From CATQHW01 sp965215345 (lineage in GTDB: Bacteria; Spirochaetota; Spirochaetia; SZUA-6; Bin103), in assembly GCA_965215345.1 (NCBI GenBank), contig CBDCDL010000002.1, positions 3,844,001 through 3,908,000 of the forward strand: DNA of 64,000 nucleotides, read 5' to 3'. The position numbers and the translations under genes were made by a program. The notes under the pieces were generated by a model. It saw only the letters and a list, made by a program, of their open reading frames with translations, had not been told where the DNA came from and searched no databases. Shown in pieces: positions 16,704 to 24,534 of the stretch; the stretch's first letter is position 1, and the number at the start of each line of letters is the position of its first letter.

Positions 16704-18166
16704 ATCTCGTCCTCCGGGATCACGGAGCCCGTGTCGTCGACCAGCCACGACCGCCAGCCGTCCGGCTCCTTCATGACGTGGGCACGCCGCAGCCGCGACC
16801 ACGGATCGGCCCAGCCGGGTGCGCTGCCAACCACGATCTCCAAGGGAACGCCGCGTCGATGGGCCTCATCCTTGAGGTTGCGGAGCTTTACCTCGTCGCG
16901 ATGCACCCATGGAGCGGGGAGGCGCTCGTCCAGGAATCCCCAACGCAGCCGCACGGTGCCGTGCAGCCGCCCGTATTGATAGATGGCGTACAGCGACTTG
17001 GCGTCGGCTTCGAGCCGCCGTCGCAGCTTCGCCAGTTCGCCGGCGGCGAGGTACTCTCCCATCTTCGTTTCGTCGCCGAACGGGCGACCGATGCCGCACG
17101 AGCCCTGCACCAGCATACCCGTCGTGATCTTGAGCGTTCGCCCGGGTCCGTCGATCGTGCGTGTCCTCTGCGGAGGCCCCAGCTCACCGAGGCGACGGTG
17201 CTCCGGGTCGAAGCGAAGCGTTCGCAGCAGCGTGCGCACGTCGATCGCGGCGATGACGTCGTAGGCGGCGAGCTTCTCCACCGCGCGTGCGATCTCGTCT
17301 CCCACGAAGGTGTCGAGAGCGCGCTCGGCGACGTCGACCAGCACCAGCGCCTGCGGCGTTCCGGCCGGAAACGCGTGGATCAGGACTCGTCGCATGCGAC
17401 CGAGCTCTTCGGCGTGCGCCGCGCGCTCACGTTCGAAGCGCTCTTGATTGGCGGCAATCACCGCCGGATCGCCGTGCCGGAGAGCCGAACTCCTGCGCGT
17501 CTCGATCCGGTCGATGACGGCGTGCCGCGCAGATCGCAGCGCCCGGTGGTCGGGGTCGAGTTCCCAACGGCCGTCCTCGCGCACGCGAATCGCGGAGCCG
17601 CGCCGCCAGTAATCGGCCGACCTGGCCGATACGGGACTCCACCGACTGCGAGCCGACACGAACGAGATCACGTTCTCGGGCTCCATCGCGCCGCCGTGTG
17701 CATCCAGGACGCAGAGAGCCACGCGCTGCGCCGACCAGTTGCTTGAGAGTCCGCCTCGCCACGCCTCGTCGAGATGCGTCGTCCTCAGCGGAGCATCGAT
17801 GGTGGGCAGCGGTCCTTCCGCGGGGCGGTCCGCAGGGAGCGGCGCTGCCTTCGGTGGCTTCAGGCCAAGGCGAAAGGCCCAGAGATCGGCCTGATCGTCG
17901 TGCGGGTCGAGCGCGTACCGGTCGCCGTCGCGGTAGATGGGAGCACGCGCCGGCTTGCACCGTTTCAGCGAAGCCAGAGCCTGCGCAGCAGGCGCCATGC
18001 CGGCCTCCTCGAAGCGAGCCGCGGCTTGCTGCAAGGTGACCGGTTCGCCTCGCTCCAGGAGGACCACGATGAGAAGACCGTAGTAGTTGGCGTCCCGGTG
18101 GTCCTTGGCCACCTCGAGCTGCGGAGTCCCGATCCCGAGCGCGTCGCAATACGGATTGCACTTCAT
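16676..18166 (-). CDS. Conserved hypothetical protein, 496 aa
   Basis: I do not recognise a named family. The ATG at 18164-18166 has a strong AGGAGGA. The N-terminal ~100 residues look like a winged-helix or small all-alpha domain (Leu-Leu-Ile-Val-Val-Leu-Leu-Glu-Arg-Gly, then Ala-Ala-Ala-Arg-Phe-Glu-Glu-Ala-Gly). The middle is Arg-rich and helical (about 230-300). The C-terminal third contains well-formed motifs such as Leu-Lys-Ile-Thr-Thr-Gly-Met-Leu-Val-Gln-Gly-Ser-Cys-Gly-Ile (about 360-374) and Trp-Gly-Phe-Leu-Asp-Glu-Arg-Leu-Pro-Ala-Pro-Trp-Val-His-Arg-Asp. These look catalytic or strongly conserved. It is divergent from the protease cluster and may belong to the same accessory block. 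No membrane segments or signal peptide. Confidence 0.7.
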   Translation of the reverse strand: MKCNPYCDALGIGTPQLEVAKDHRDANYYGLLIVVLLERGEPVTLQQAAARFEEAGMAPAAQALASLKRCKPARAPIYRDGDRYALDPHDDQADLWAFRLGLKPPKAAPLPADRPAEGPLPTIDAPLRTTHLDEAWRGGLSSNWSAQRVALCVLDAHGGAMEPENVISFVSARSRWSPVSARSADYWRRGSAIRVREDGRWELDPDHRALRSARHAVIDRIETRRSSALRHGDPAVIAANQERFERERAAHAEELGRMRRVLIHAFPAGTPQALVLVDVAERALDTFVGDEIARAVEKLAAYDVIAAIDVRTLLRTLRFDPEHRRLGELGPPQRTRTIDGPGRTLKITTGMLVQGSCGIGRPFGDETKMGEYLAAGELAKLRRRLEADAKSLYAIYQYGRLHGTVRLRWGFLDERLPAPWVHRDEVKLRNLKDEAHRRGVPLEIVVGSAPGWADPWSRLRRAHVMKEPDGWRSWLVDDTGSVIPEDEIQLARLAGR

Positions 18167-18213
18167 GGAGTCCTCCTGGTATTCAGACCGTCCTCCCACG
18201 CTTCGAGGCTTGG

Positions 18214-18345
18214 ATGACAGGCGGTTACGATTCGGACCAGCGCGAGAGCCGGACGTCGATGGGACAGGCGGCGGCGATCGCGGCGGCCGTTGCCGAGTCG
18301 TTGAATCGCCCCTCCAGGGCGACGCTGCCGAAATCGAAGCGATGA
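18214..18345 (+). CDS. Small leader ORF (43 aa) coupled to the metalloprotease gene
   Basis: ATG 18214 opens a 43-codon frame. Its stop TGA (18343-18345) overlaps the ATG of the protease (18342-18344) as ATGA, the classic arrangement for translational coupling. The middle is Ala-rich (Ala-Ala-Ala-Ile-Ala-Ala-Ala-Val-Ala) and the end is Lys/Arg-rich. It is not a signal peptide in this frame relation. Either it is a real small gene (inhibitor, export chaperone or regulatory leader) or the two frames were once joined and the protease lost its N-terminus through a frameshift. Too short for certainty. Confidence 0.45.
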   Translation: MTGGYDSDQRESRTSMGQAAAIAAAVAESLNRPSRATLPKSKR

Positions 18346-19325
18346 CCGAGAACCTCAAAGCCGAGTATTCCGCCATTCCAACGATCGAAGTCGAGGTGCA
18401 GCCGCTCGATGAGAAGGACAACCCCGTCGGGGAGCCGTACATCATCTCGTCCAAGGACGGAGTGATCGATCTTGGCCACAGCGTTCTCACCACCTGGGAG
18501 TTTCTGCTGCGCGTACAGGCGGAGAACGAGCACCGGCCGGAACGCGGCTTCGCCATCACGTCATCGTTCTCAGATCCCGAGTGGGGTAGCGGACGCCCGT
18601 GGCCCAACGCCACCGTCACGTACTTCTTCGATCATGGAACCCTGGACGAGGAAGAGAGATCGTGGATGGTAGGCGCCATGCAGCGAATGACGGCCGGAAC
18701 GGGAATCAGCTTCAGGAGAGTAGACGACAACACCTGGAACCGGTTCTGGCATTGGCTCGGCTTCAGCGGTTACTTGTACATAAACGAGCAGGACTTGGGA
18801 AATTCCACCACCACAGGAGATCCCATCACAGGAATGGCGTCGCTCGGAAAGATGGGTTGCTCGTTTCTCCGTATGGATGATGACTCTATGCGGGACAGAA
18901 GAGAAGACTACTTCAACCATGAAATGGGACACGTCTTCGGGCTGCTTCACGAGCATCAGCGCTACGACCGGGACGATTACGTGCGCGTCGTCCCGACGGA
19001 CACTGATCACAGGAAAATGACGGAGAGCCGCCGGTACTGTCGTATCTTGTGGATCTTCGATTGCAGGACCGTCAGCAATACGACGCACTACAGCACACCG
19101 TACGACTTTCAATCGGTAATGCATTATCCATCACAGGCGGAGGTGATTACGCTCAGGAATGGTGGTATCTGGTATGATTGGCATCAGAACATGCATCTTT
19201 GGGGCGAAGACAATGGCATGACATGGTTCTCGCTCTGGGACATCTACACGATCAAGCGTCTGTACGGGATTTCGCCGAACCCCGAACCGACCGACGACCC
19301 CGTCGCCGTGCCGTACCACCGGTAG
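18342..19325 (+). CDS. Astacin-like (M12A) zinc metalloprotease
   Basis: The 327-aa protein has the extended astacin zinc site: His193-Glu194-x-x-His197 followed by Gly200 and His203-Glu204. The Met-turn Ser258-Val-Met260-His-Tyr262 provides the fifth ligand Tyr. The strand Trp-Pro-Asn-Ala-Thr-Val-Thr-Tyr (87-94) matches the N-terminal strand of the astacin catalytic domain, so residues ~85-310 are the protease. Residues 1-80 resemble a propeptide or phage/toxin-type N-terminal region. No signal peptide is present from the chosen start, although astacins are normally secreted. The start is supported by the ATGA overlap. It is followed 4 nt later by a lipoprotein gene. Base composition is lower in GC than its neighbours, suggesting transfer. 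Confidence 0.8.
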   Translation: MTENLKAEYSAIPTIEVEVQPLDEKDNPVGEPYIISSKDGVIDLGHSVLTTWEFLLRVQAENEHRPERGFAITSSFSDPEWGSGRPWPNATVTYFFDHGTLDEEERSWMVGAMQRMTAGTGISFRRVDDNTWNRFWHWLGFSGYLYINEQDLGNSTTTGDPITGMASLGKMGCSFLRMDDDSMRDRREDYFNHEMGHVFGLLHEHQRYDRDDYVRVVPTDTDHRKMTESRRYCRILWIFDCRTVSNTTHYSTPYDFQSVMHYPSQAEVITLRNGGIWYDWHQNMHLWGEDNGMTWFSLWDIYTIKRLYGISPNPEPTDDPVAVPYHR

Positions 19326-19329
19326 GAAT

Positions 19330-19944
19330 ATGGTTGAGCCGCACGGTCCGAAGCTGGTGCGCATGCTTGTTGTCGTAACGGCCGCGGCGTTGGTAGGCGG
19401 TCTCGGGGCCGGTTGTCGGCCGATGGGTACCGTGGACACTGTCGCAAGCTGGACACTTGAAATCGCCAATGAATCCGGTCGTCGCGTCAGGGTGGGGATT
19501 TCAATAGGCAAGCAGCGTTTCAGTTTGCCTTCAGCTTCAGCGACGATCTTGGAACATCCCACGAGCGGCATCATCGTCTTGGAGAGTGGCGAAAGGCGAA
19601 CGGTTGGAATGTATTCCCCCTTGGGAGGGCGGAGTTCGGCGGAAGACAACCTTTATTTAGTTGACTTTGGCCGTCTGATGTACTATGCGGAATCGGATCA
19701 TCCATACCGGAGCTACGTATATCGGGACTCCTGGTGTAGCGTTGGCGCCTTCAAGACATGTGTGGATGCCAGAGACGACACCCTCTGGATTCACGAGCGT
19801 TCCGACGGAACGGAGGAACGGCTGTTCGTGAAGTCGCCGGAGCGGCCGTTCTATCTCGAGCGGGACAAGCAGGATGGTGACCTGGCCAGGATAGTGATCA
19901 CCTTCGTGCCGAGCCCGGATGAGGTTGCCGGCGACGGCGGGTAG
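19330..19944 (+). CDS. Predicted lipoprotein, function unknown
   Basis: The 204-aa product has a positively charged start, a hydrophobic stretch (residues 10-25) and a lipobox Leu-Gly-Ala-Gly-Cys29, so it is probably lipidated and membrane anchored. The mature part is beta-rich with two Cys pairs possible (Trp-Cys-Ser-Val and Lys-Thr-Cys-Val). It begins with Trp-Thr-Leu-Glu-Ile-Ala-Asn-Glu-Ser-Gly, like an immunoglobulin-like strand. The ATG is 4 nt after the protease stop, so the two are co-translated and may work together (for example as inhibitor or anchor). Codon use and GC are lower than surrounding genes. No family recognised. Confidence 0.65.
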   Translation: MVEPHGPKLVRMLVVVTAAALVGGLGAGCRPMGTVDTVASWTLEIANESGRRVRVGISIGKQRFSLPSASATILEHPTSGIIVLESGERRTVGMYSPLGGRSSAEDNLYLVDFGRLMYYAESDHPYRSYVYRDSWCSVGAFKTCVDARDDTLWIHERSDGTEERLFVKSPERPFYLERDKQDGDLARIVITFVPSPDEVAGDGG

Positions 19945-19965
19945 GGATCGATAGCGGCGAGCGAA

Positions 19966-20699
19966 GTGAATCGAGCGCGACGAGGGGCACTGATCGCTGT
20001 GCTCGCCGTCTGCGTCGGCGCGGCGGTTGCGGATGAGCGGGACTCGCCGTCGATGCGTTGCTGCAGCGGGGCGCCGCGGTTGCTGTTCGGCGTGGAAACC
20101 GGGGCATACCAGGCGAACACGGACGAGTTCGTGCAGACGCGGCCGCACCATGCCGCGGAGTTCCTGAGCCACCTCGCCTGGGACGCTCGCGGCGGCGTCA
20201 TCGGAATCGATCTCAGGTACCGGCCGCCCGGCCTGCTGCGCGCGCATGGCGGGATCTGGTATCTGGCGCACACCCGGTCCGGGCGGCTGGTGAATCTCGA
20301 CTATCTCGATGCGACCAGTGCCGCGGTCACGCACCGGTCGGTCAGCGCGTCGGACTTCGTCGGCGTGGGCTGGAGGCTGGCGGGCGACATCATGCTGGTG
20401 GAGGAGGCGCGCGGCGAGGTGTTGCTGCGCGCCTTCGCGCGCTTGGGGTATCGCGGCAACTACCACGTCTGGAACGCGCGAGGGGGCGATTACGAGTACC
20501 CCGGCAGCCGGGGAAAGTTCGACGACGACGAACATCTGGTGCGCTATGCGGTCCGTCATCAGGCGTTCGACGGCGGTGTCTTCATGGAGCTTGGACACGC
20601 GAAGGGCGACGGGTTCTACGGAGGGGTCGAGAGAAGCCCAACTACCGTATGGTCCTGCATCGTGCCGGGATTCGGATCGTGTGGTCGGTACTCTCGTGA
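19966..20699 (+). pseudogene. Omptin-like outer-membrane protease, internally deleted and frameshifted
   Basis: GTG 19966 opens a frame with a signal peptide (cleavage near Ala-Val-Ala22). Residues 39-200 follow the omptin barrel: Trp-Tyr-Leu-Ala-His-Thr-Arg-Ser-Gly-Arg-Leu-Val-Asn-Leu-Asp-Tyr-Leu-Asp aligns with the first OmpT active-site Asp pair, but the first Asp position is Asn110 while Asp112 is kept. The strands bearing the second Asp and the catalytic His of OmpT appear to be missing. The last strand (Asn-Tyr-Arg-Met-Val-Leu-His-Arg-Ala-Gly-Ile-Arg-Ile-Val-Trp) is reached only after a shift in the GAGAGAAG tract at 20629-20636, ending at TGA 20699. Probably inactive. Family assignment is by remembered OmpT sequence. 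Confidence 0.5.
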
Positions 20700-20705
20700 C
20701 GCTGT

Positions 20706-21851
20706 TCAGTCAGATGGCCCTGGGGTCAGGTCGCGCTCGCAGCGCCGCAGCGCCTCGATCACGATCGGCACCTCCTCCGGCTCCATGCACATCGGCGCCA
20801 CCGCCACCTCGCCCGGTGTCTCGCTGCCGCAGACCACCGGCGGGTCCTGGGCGCGCAGGTGGTCGAGCACCTGCTGCTCGCCGATCCCGCCGAGCAGCCG
20901 CAGCCTGGCGCGGGCGATCGGCTGTCCCGCCTCGCTGCAGGGGTCGCGCTCGGCGGCGAAGAGCCGGCTGCCGGCAAGCGCGGCGCAGATCTCCGCCACG
21001 GCCTCGTCGGCCCAGGCGAGCCGCGCATCCTCGTCGGCTTCCAGGTACTCCTTCACCGCCCAGTAGAGGCCGACGATCTCCTCGCGTCCTGTCTTCATCA
21101 TCCGGCCGTGGCCGTAGTTCGGGAAGCCGATGCGGGTGACGATCTCCAGGAACCACCGCTCGCCCACCAGCAGGCCGCTCGACTGCGGTCCGCGCAGGTC
21201 CTTGCCGCCCGAGAACAGCGCCGCGGTCGCGCCGCCCTGCGTGAACTTCCAGAGGTTCTCCTTCGGCGGGAGCTGCGCCGCGCAGTCGATCACCAGCGGC
21301 AGCCCGTGCATGCGCGCCACCGCGGCCGTGTCCTCGAAGGGGAGCCCGCCCTGCGTCGTCCAGCCGTGCTCGGCCTGGAAGAAGAAGATGGCGGCGGTGC
21401 GGTCGGTGATGTTGTGGGTGAGCGCCTCCGGCGTGATCGGTTCGATGAAATTGGCGTAGCCCAGGGTATTCGTCCGCACGCCGAGCTGCTGCAGCACGAA
21501 GTCGTAGGGGTTGTGGTGGGCCGTGAACACGATCACCTCGTAGCGGCCGATCTCCTCGGTGCTCAGGTAGCGGATGGGGCGCCCGGCACGGCGTTCGACG
21601 GCCGCGGCCGCGCACAGGTAGAGGCCGGTGTCGGCCCCGTTGGAGACGAAGGCCGCCTCGTTGCGGGTCAGCTCGGCCAGGCGCCCGTGCACGGCGGCCT
21701 GAAGCGCCCGGATGTCGGTGTAGCTCCGCGCCGCCTCGTTCATGCGCTTCAGCGTCGACTCGCGCATGCGCGATCCGCCGAAGGCGGTGAAGCCGCCGGC
21801 GGCGTTCACCAGCCGCGCGACGCCAAGGTGATCGTAGATGTCTTCCGCCAC
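20706..21851 (-). CDS. SelA/DgaE-like PLP-dependent enzyme
   Basis: The 381-aa protein resembles the selenocysteine-synthase-like fold group that includes D-glucosaminate-6-phosphate ammonia-lyase. Motifs: Leu-Val-Asn-Ala-Ala-Gly-Gly near residue 15, Val-Ser-Asn-Gly-Ala-Asp near 70, Asp189 in Val-Ile-Asp-Cys-Ala-Ala-Gln-Leu-Pro-Pro, and Schiff-base Lys217 in Phe-Ser-Gly-Gly-Lys-Asp-Leu-Arg-Gly-Pro-Gln. The GTG start at 21849-21851 has GGAAGAG upstream. An amino-sugar acid or similar beta-elimination substrate is plausible. It lies downstream of the sulfatase and Gfo/Idh/MocA genes on the same strand, 80 nt after the sulfatase stop. Confidence 0.7.
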   Translation of the reverse strand: MAEDIYDHLGVARLVNAAGGFTAFGGSRMRESTLKRMNEAARSYTDIRALQAAVHGRLAELTRNEAAFVSNGADTGLYLCAAAAVERRAGRPIRYLSTEEIGRYEVIVFTAHHNPYDFVLQQLGVRTNTLGYANFIEPITPEALTHNITDRTAAIFFFQAEHGWTTQGGLPFEDTAAVARMHGLPLVIDCAAQLPPKENLWKFTQGGATAALFSGGKDLRGPQSSGLLVGERWFLEIVTRIGFPNYGHGRMMKTGREEIVGLYWAVKEYLEADEDARLAWADEAVAEICAALAGSRLFAAERDPCSEAGQPIARARLRLLGGIGEQQVLDHLRAQDPPVVCGSETPGEVAVAPMCMEPEEVPIVIEALRRCERDLTPGPSD

Positions 21852-21931
21852 GCCTCTTCCGTCCGGTCGCCTACGATAGGGGCGCGGTCTGCCGGCCGCA
21901 ACCGACGGTGTGTGAGCTCGGGAGCGGGGGC

Positions 21932-23377
21932 TCAGTCGGTGGAGGCGGCCGGGAATCCCGATGCGGCGATGCGGAGCTCGCCGTCGTGGAAGCAGCTCTC
22001 GCCGGCGGTGCGGCGGCCGATACGGTCCAGTTGGCCAAGGCCGGATACGGGAAAGCGCGTTCCGTCGAAGCAGGGGTCGACGTGGCGGTCGAACCACCGG
22101 GTCAGACGGTCCCGCATCTCGTCGACCACCGGGCGGCGCGAGCGCTCGTCGGCGAGGTTGTTCCGTTCGTCCGGGTCGGTGCTCAGGTCGTAGAGCTCGT
22201 GCGCGCCGTAGGGGTAGCGGTGCACGTACTTCCACTCGCGGGTGCGGATCATGCGCACCGGGCCGTATTCGTCGTGGACGACCACGTCCTCCCGCGCCTC
22301 TTCGACCTCGCCTTCCAGCACGGGCACGAAGCTGGTGCCGGGCAGCTCGGGTCGGCCTGCGGCGCTCAGGGGCTCCTCGATCCCGAGATAGTCGAGCAGC
22401 GTCGGCATGACGTCGTACTGGCTCACCAGCGCGCCGGCGCTGCCGCCCTGCGGCAGCCGGGCGGGGTGGCTGACGATCATCGGCACCTTCACGGAGTTCT
22501 CGTACATGTTCAGGGGAAACGTGCCGTTGCCCTTGCCCCAGAAGCCGTGGTGGCCGCAGGAGAAGCCGTTGTCGCTGGTGAAGACGATCAGCGTGTCGTC
22601 CCGCAGGCCGCGCTCCTCCAGGCGGTCCAGGATCCTGCCGACGTTCAGGTCCATGGCGGTGACGGCGGCGAAGTAGCCCTTGAGCTTCTCGCGGTTGCCC
22701 TGGCACTGCCGGGTCAGCGACGTCGCCCACGGGTGCACGGGCTCCTGCGGGCAGGACCGGAAGGGGCAGTCGTCGTAGGAGTCCACGATGTCCTGCGGGT
22801 GGCCCTCCCACGGGCTGTGCGGGGCGGTGTAGTGCACGCCCAGGTAGAACGGCGCACCGCCGGCCCCCTCCCGGCCGGCCTGGTCGATGAAGCGCAGCGC
22901 GTCGTCGGTGATGACGTCGGTGACGTAACCGGGCACGGTGACGGCGCGGCCGTCGGCGACCATGGGCGCGTCGTGGTACGGCCCGCCTCCCCGTTGATGG
23001 ACGAACCAGTGGCTGAAACCGGCCTGAGGCGTGAGGCTGTCGCCCAGGTGCCACTTGCCGCTCAGGCCGAGCCGGTAGCCGTGCCCGGCGAGGACCTCGG
23101 TACAGGTCCGCTGCCCCTCCAGGTAGGACACCGCGTCGGGCGGCATGTTGCGGTCGCGGATCCAGTCGTGCACGCCGTGCCCGGAGGGGATCTTCCCGGT
23201 CAGCAGGCTGGCCCGCGCCGGTGAGCAGACGGGCGAGGCGCAGAAGAAGTTGTCGAAGCGCACGCCGGCGGCTGCCAGCCGGTCGATGTTGGGCGTGCGG
23301 ATCTCCGCGTTGCCGTAGCAGCCGGCGGCCCACGGCCCCTGGTCGTCGGTGAGGATGAAGACGACGTTCGGACTCAT
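21932..23377 (-). CDS. Formylglycine-dependent sulfatase
   Basis: The 481-aa sulfatase begins Asn-Val-Val-Phe-Ile-Leu-Thr-Asp-Asp-Gln, giving metal ligands Asp11 and Asp12. The catalytic Cys51-Ser-Pro-Ala-Arg55 is the CxPxR signature converted to formylglycine. Thr-Gly-Lys-Ile and Gly-Lys-Trp-His-Leu-Gly motifs are also present. There is no signal peptide, so it is probably cytoplasmic. The start overlaps the stop of the Gfo/Idh/MocA gene by 4 nt (ATGA), so the two are coupled. No maturase is encoded in the window. The target is presumably a sulfated sugar imported by this cell. Confidence 0.88.
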   Translation of the reverse strand: MSPNVVFILTDDQGPWAAGCYGNAEIRTPNIDRLAAAGVRFDNFFCASPVCSPARASLLTGKIPSGHGVHDWIRDRNMPPDAVSYLEGQRTCTEVLAGHGYRLGLSGKWHLGDSLTPQAGFSHWFVHQRGGGPYHDAPMVADGRAVTVPGYVTDVITDDALRFIDQAGREGAGGAPFYLGVHYTAPHSPWEGHPQDIVDSYDDCPFRSCPQEPVHPWATSLTRQCQGNREKLKGYFAAVTAMDLNVGRILDRLEERGLRDDTLIVFTSDNGFSCGHHGFWGKGNGTFPLNMYENSVKVPMIVSHPARLPQGGSAGALVSQYDVMPTLLDYLGIEEPLSAAGRPELPGTSFVPVLEGEVEEAREDVVVHDEYGPVRMIRTREWKYVHRYPYGAHELYDLSTDPDERNNLADERSRRPVVDEMRDRLTRWFDRHVDPCFDGTRFPVSGLGQLDRIGRRTAGESCFHDGELRIAASGFPAASTD

Positions 23378-24459
23378 CCGCCCGGGATGTACAGGCTTCG
23401 GTCGGCCACGGGCAGGGCGACGCGGGCTCCGCCCTGCAGGTGCGAGCAGGCGACCCCGAACTGCACCTCCACCGACTGCATGGTGATATCGATGCGGCCG
23501 GCCGTGGGCTCGCCGGTCTCCATCTCGCGGATGATGTCCCGGATCGTGCAGATCGTCGGGCTCTCCCCGCGCGGCCGGATGAACGTCTGCTCGACGTCGT
23601 CGCCTTCGGTGCGGTGCAGGAAGATCAGCTCGCCGTTGTCCCACGCGTGGGCGTGTCCTTCGGTGCCCTGCACGTCCAGGTCGAAGCCGGGACGCGGGAC
23701 GAAGTGCCCTTCGGCTCCGCCGCGATAGCCGACCCGGTAGAAGCCGACCATCGGGTCGCCGATCTCGCCGCCGGGCGGCCGTTCGAAGCGGTGATTCGCT
23801 GCATCGTATCGCGGGTGCTGCTTGGTGGGCGGGCCGCCGGGGTCGTCCGGCTCCTCGAGCCGGCCCTCGACCCACTCCGGCACCGGATCGCCCAGCATCA
23901 TCGCCACCAGGTCGAGCGTGTGCGGGTGGTGCTTGATCAGGTCGGTGCGGGCATGCAGCGTCGCGAACCGCGGCTCGCCGATCTCGCCGCGCTCGATCGT
24001 CGCGCGCAGCCGCTTGAAGCCGTCGTGATGGCGGCGCATGGCGCCCCAGTTGAAGGCGACGCCGTTGGCTTGCAGCGCGTCGCTGATGCGGTCGGCCTCG
24101 GCCAGCGATGCGCAGAGCCCCTTCTCGGCGTAGATGCCGCGCACCCCGTGCTCGGCGGCGAAGATGATCGGCTCCGCGCGGGCGAAGCTGGGGGTGGTGA
24201 CGCTGACGAGATCGGGCTTCTCCCGCTCGATCATCGTCCGGTAGTCCAGGTAGGTGTTGGTGACGCCGAAGCGCTTCACGAACCGCTCCAGCCGCTCCGC
24301 GCCGCGGTTGGCGACGGCCACGACCTCCACCCCGTCGATGGCCGCGTACGCGCTGAAGTGGCCGTACGGCCGGCTGAAGCTGTCAGGCGGAATCTCGTCC
24401 TCGATCAGTCCGCCCATGCGGCCGGTGCCGATGATCGCTGCACGATAGGTCGTTCCCAT
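23374..24459 (-). CDS. Gfo/Idh/MocA family oxidoreductase
   Basis: The 361-aa NAD(P)-dependent dehydrogenase has a Rossmann motif Gly-Thr-Gly-Arg-Met-Gly (residues 11-16). The usual Glu-Lys-Pro motif appears as Ala-Glu-Lys-Gly at about residue 112. Catalytic His candidates are around 180-185 (Lys-His-His-Pro-His-Thr-Leu-Asp). It heads the operon with the sulfatase and the SelA-like gene. GAGGAG lies upstream of ATG 24457-24459. Members of this family oxidise or epimerise free sugars and inositols; the sulfatase link suggests a desulfated sugar. It is a distant paralogue of the two divergent copies. Confidence 0.82.
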   Translation of the reverse strand: MGTTYRAAIIGTGRMGGLIEDEIPPDSFSRPYGHFSAYAAIDGVEVVAVANRGAERLERFVKRFGVTNTYLDYRTMIEREKPDLVSVTTPSFARAEPIIFAAEHGVRGIYAEKGLCASLAEADRISDALQANGVAFNWGAMRRHHDGFKRLRATIERGEIGEPRFATLHARTDLIKHHPHTLDLVAMMLGDPVPEWVEGRLEEPDDPGGPPTKQHPRYDAANHRFERPPGGEIGDPMVGFYRVGYRGGAEGHFVPRPGFDLDVQGTEGHAHAWDNGELIFLHRTEGDDVEQTFIRPRGESPTICTIRDIIREMETGEPTAGRIDITMQSVEVQFGVACSHLQGGARVALPVADRSLYIPGG

Positions 24460-24520
24460 GGCTCACTCCTCGCCGTTTCGAGTCGCCGCATGATCCGTGG
24501 CACGCTGAGCGCAGCGGCAG

Positions 24521-24526
24521 TATGCT
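24521..24526 (+). promoter_or_regulatory. -10-like box TATGCT close to a start codon
   Basis: TATGCT lies 8 nt before ATG 24535 in the short divergent intergenic region, with no ribosome-binding site in the interval. It belongs to the recurring leaderless-type pattern seen in this window. A -35 is not obvious. Confidence 0.35.
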
Positions 24527-24534
24527 GACACGCC

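Noticed and set aside
15144..16802. Long minus-strand frame opposite the PhyH and hydrolase genes
   Set aside because: Antisense to two well-supported genes; rich in Arg, Val and Asp with no motif.
18087..18341. N-terminal extension of the metalloprotease in its own frame
   Set aside because: The extension overlaps the divergent gene, has no signal peptide and is Arg/Ser-rich shadow sequence. The ATGA overlap supports the start at 18342.
20859..22193. Plus-strand frame opposite the SelA-like gene
   Set aside because: The opposite strand has Lys217 and other PLP motifs; this frame has only shadow composition.
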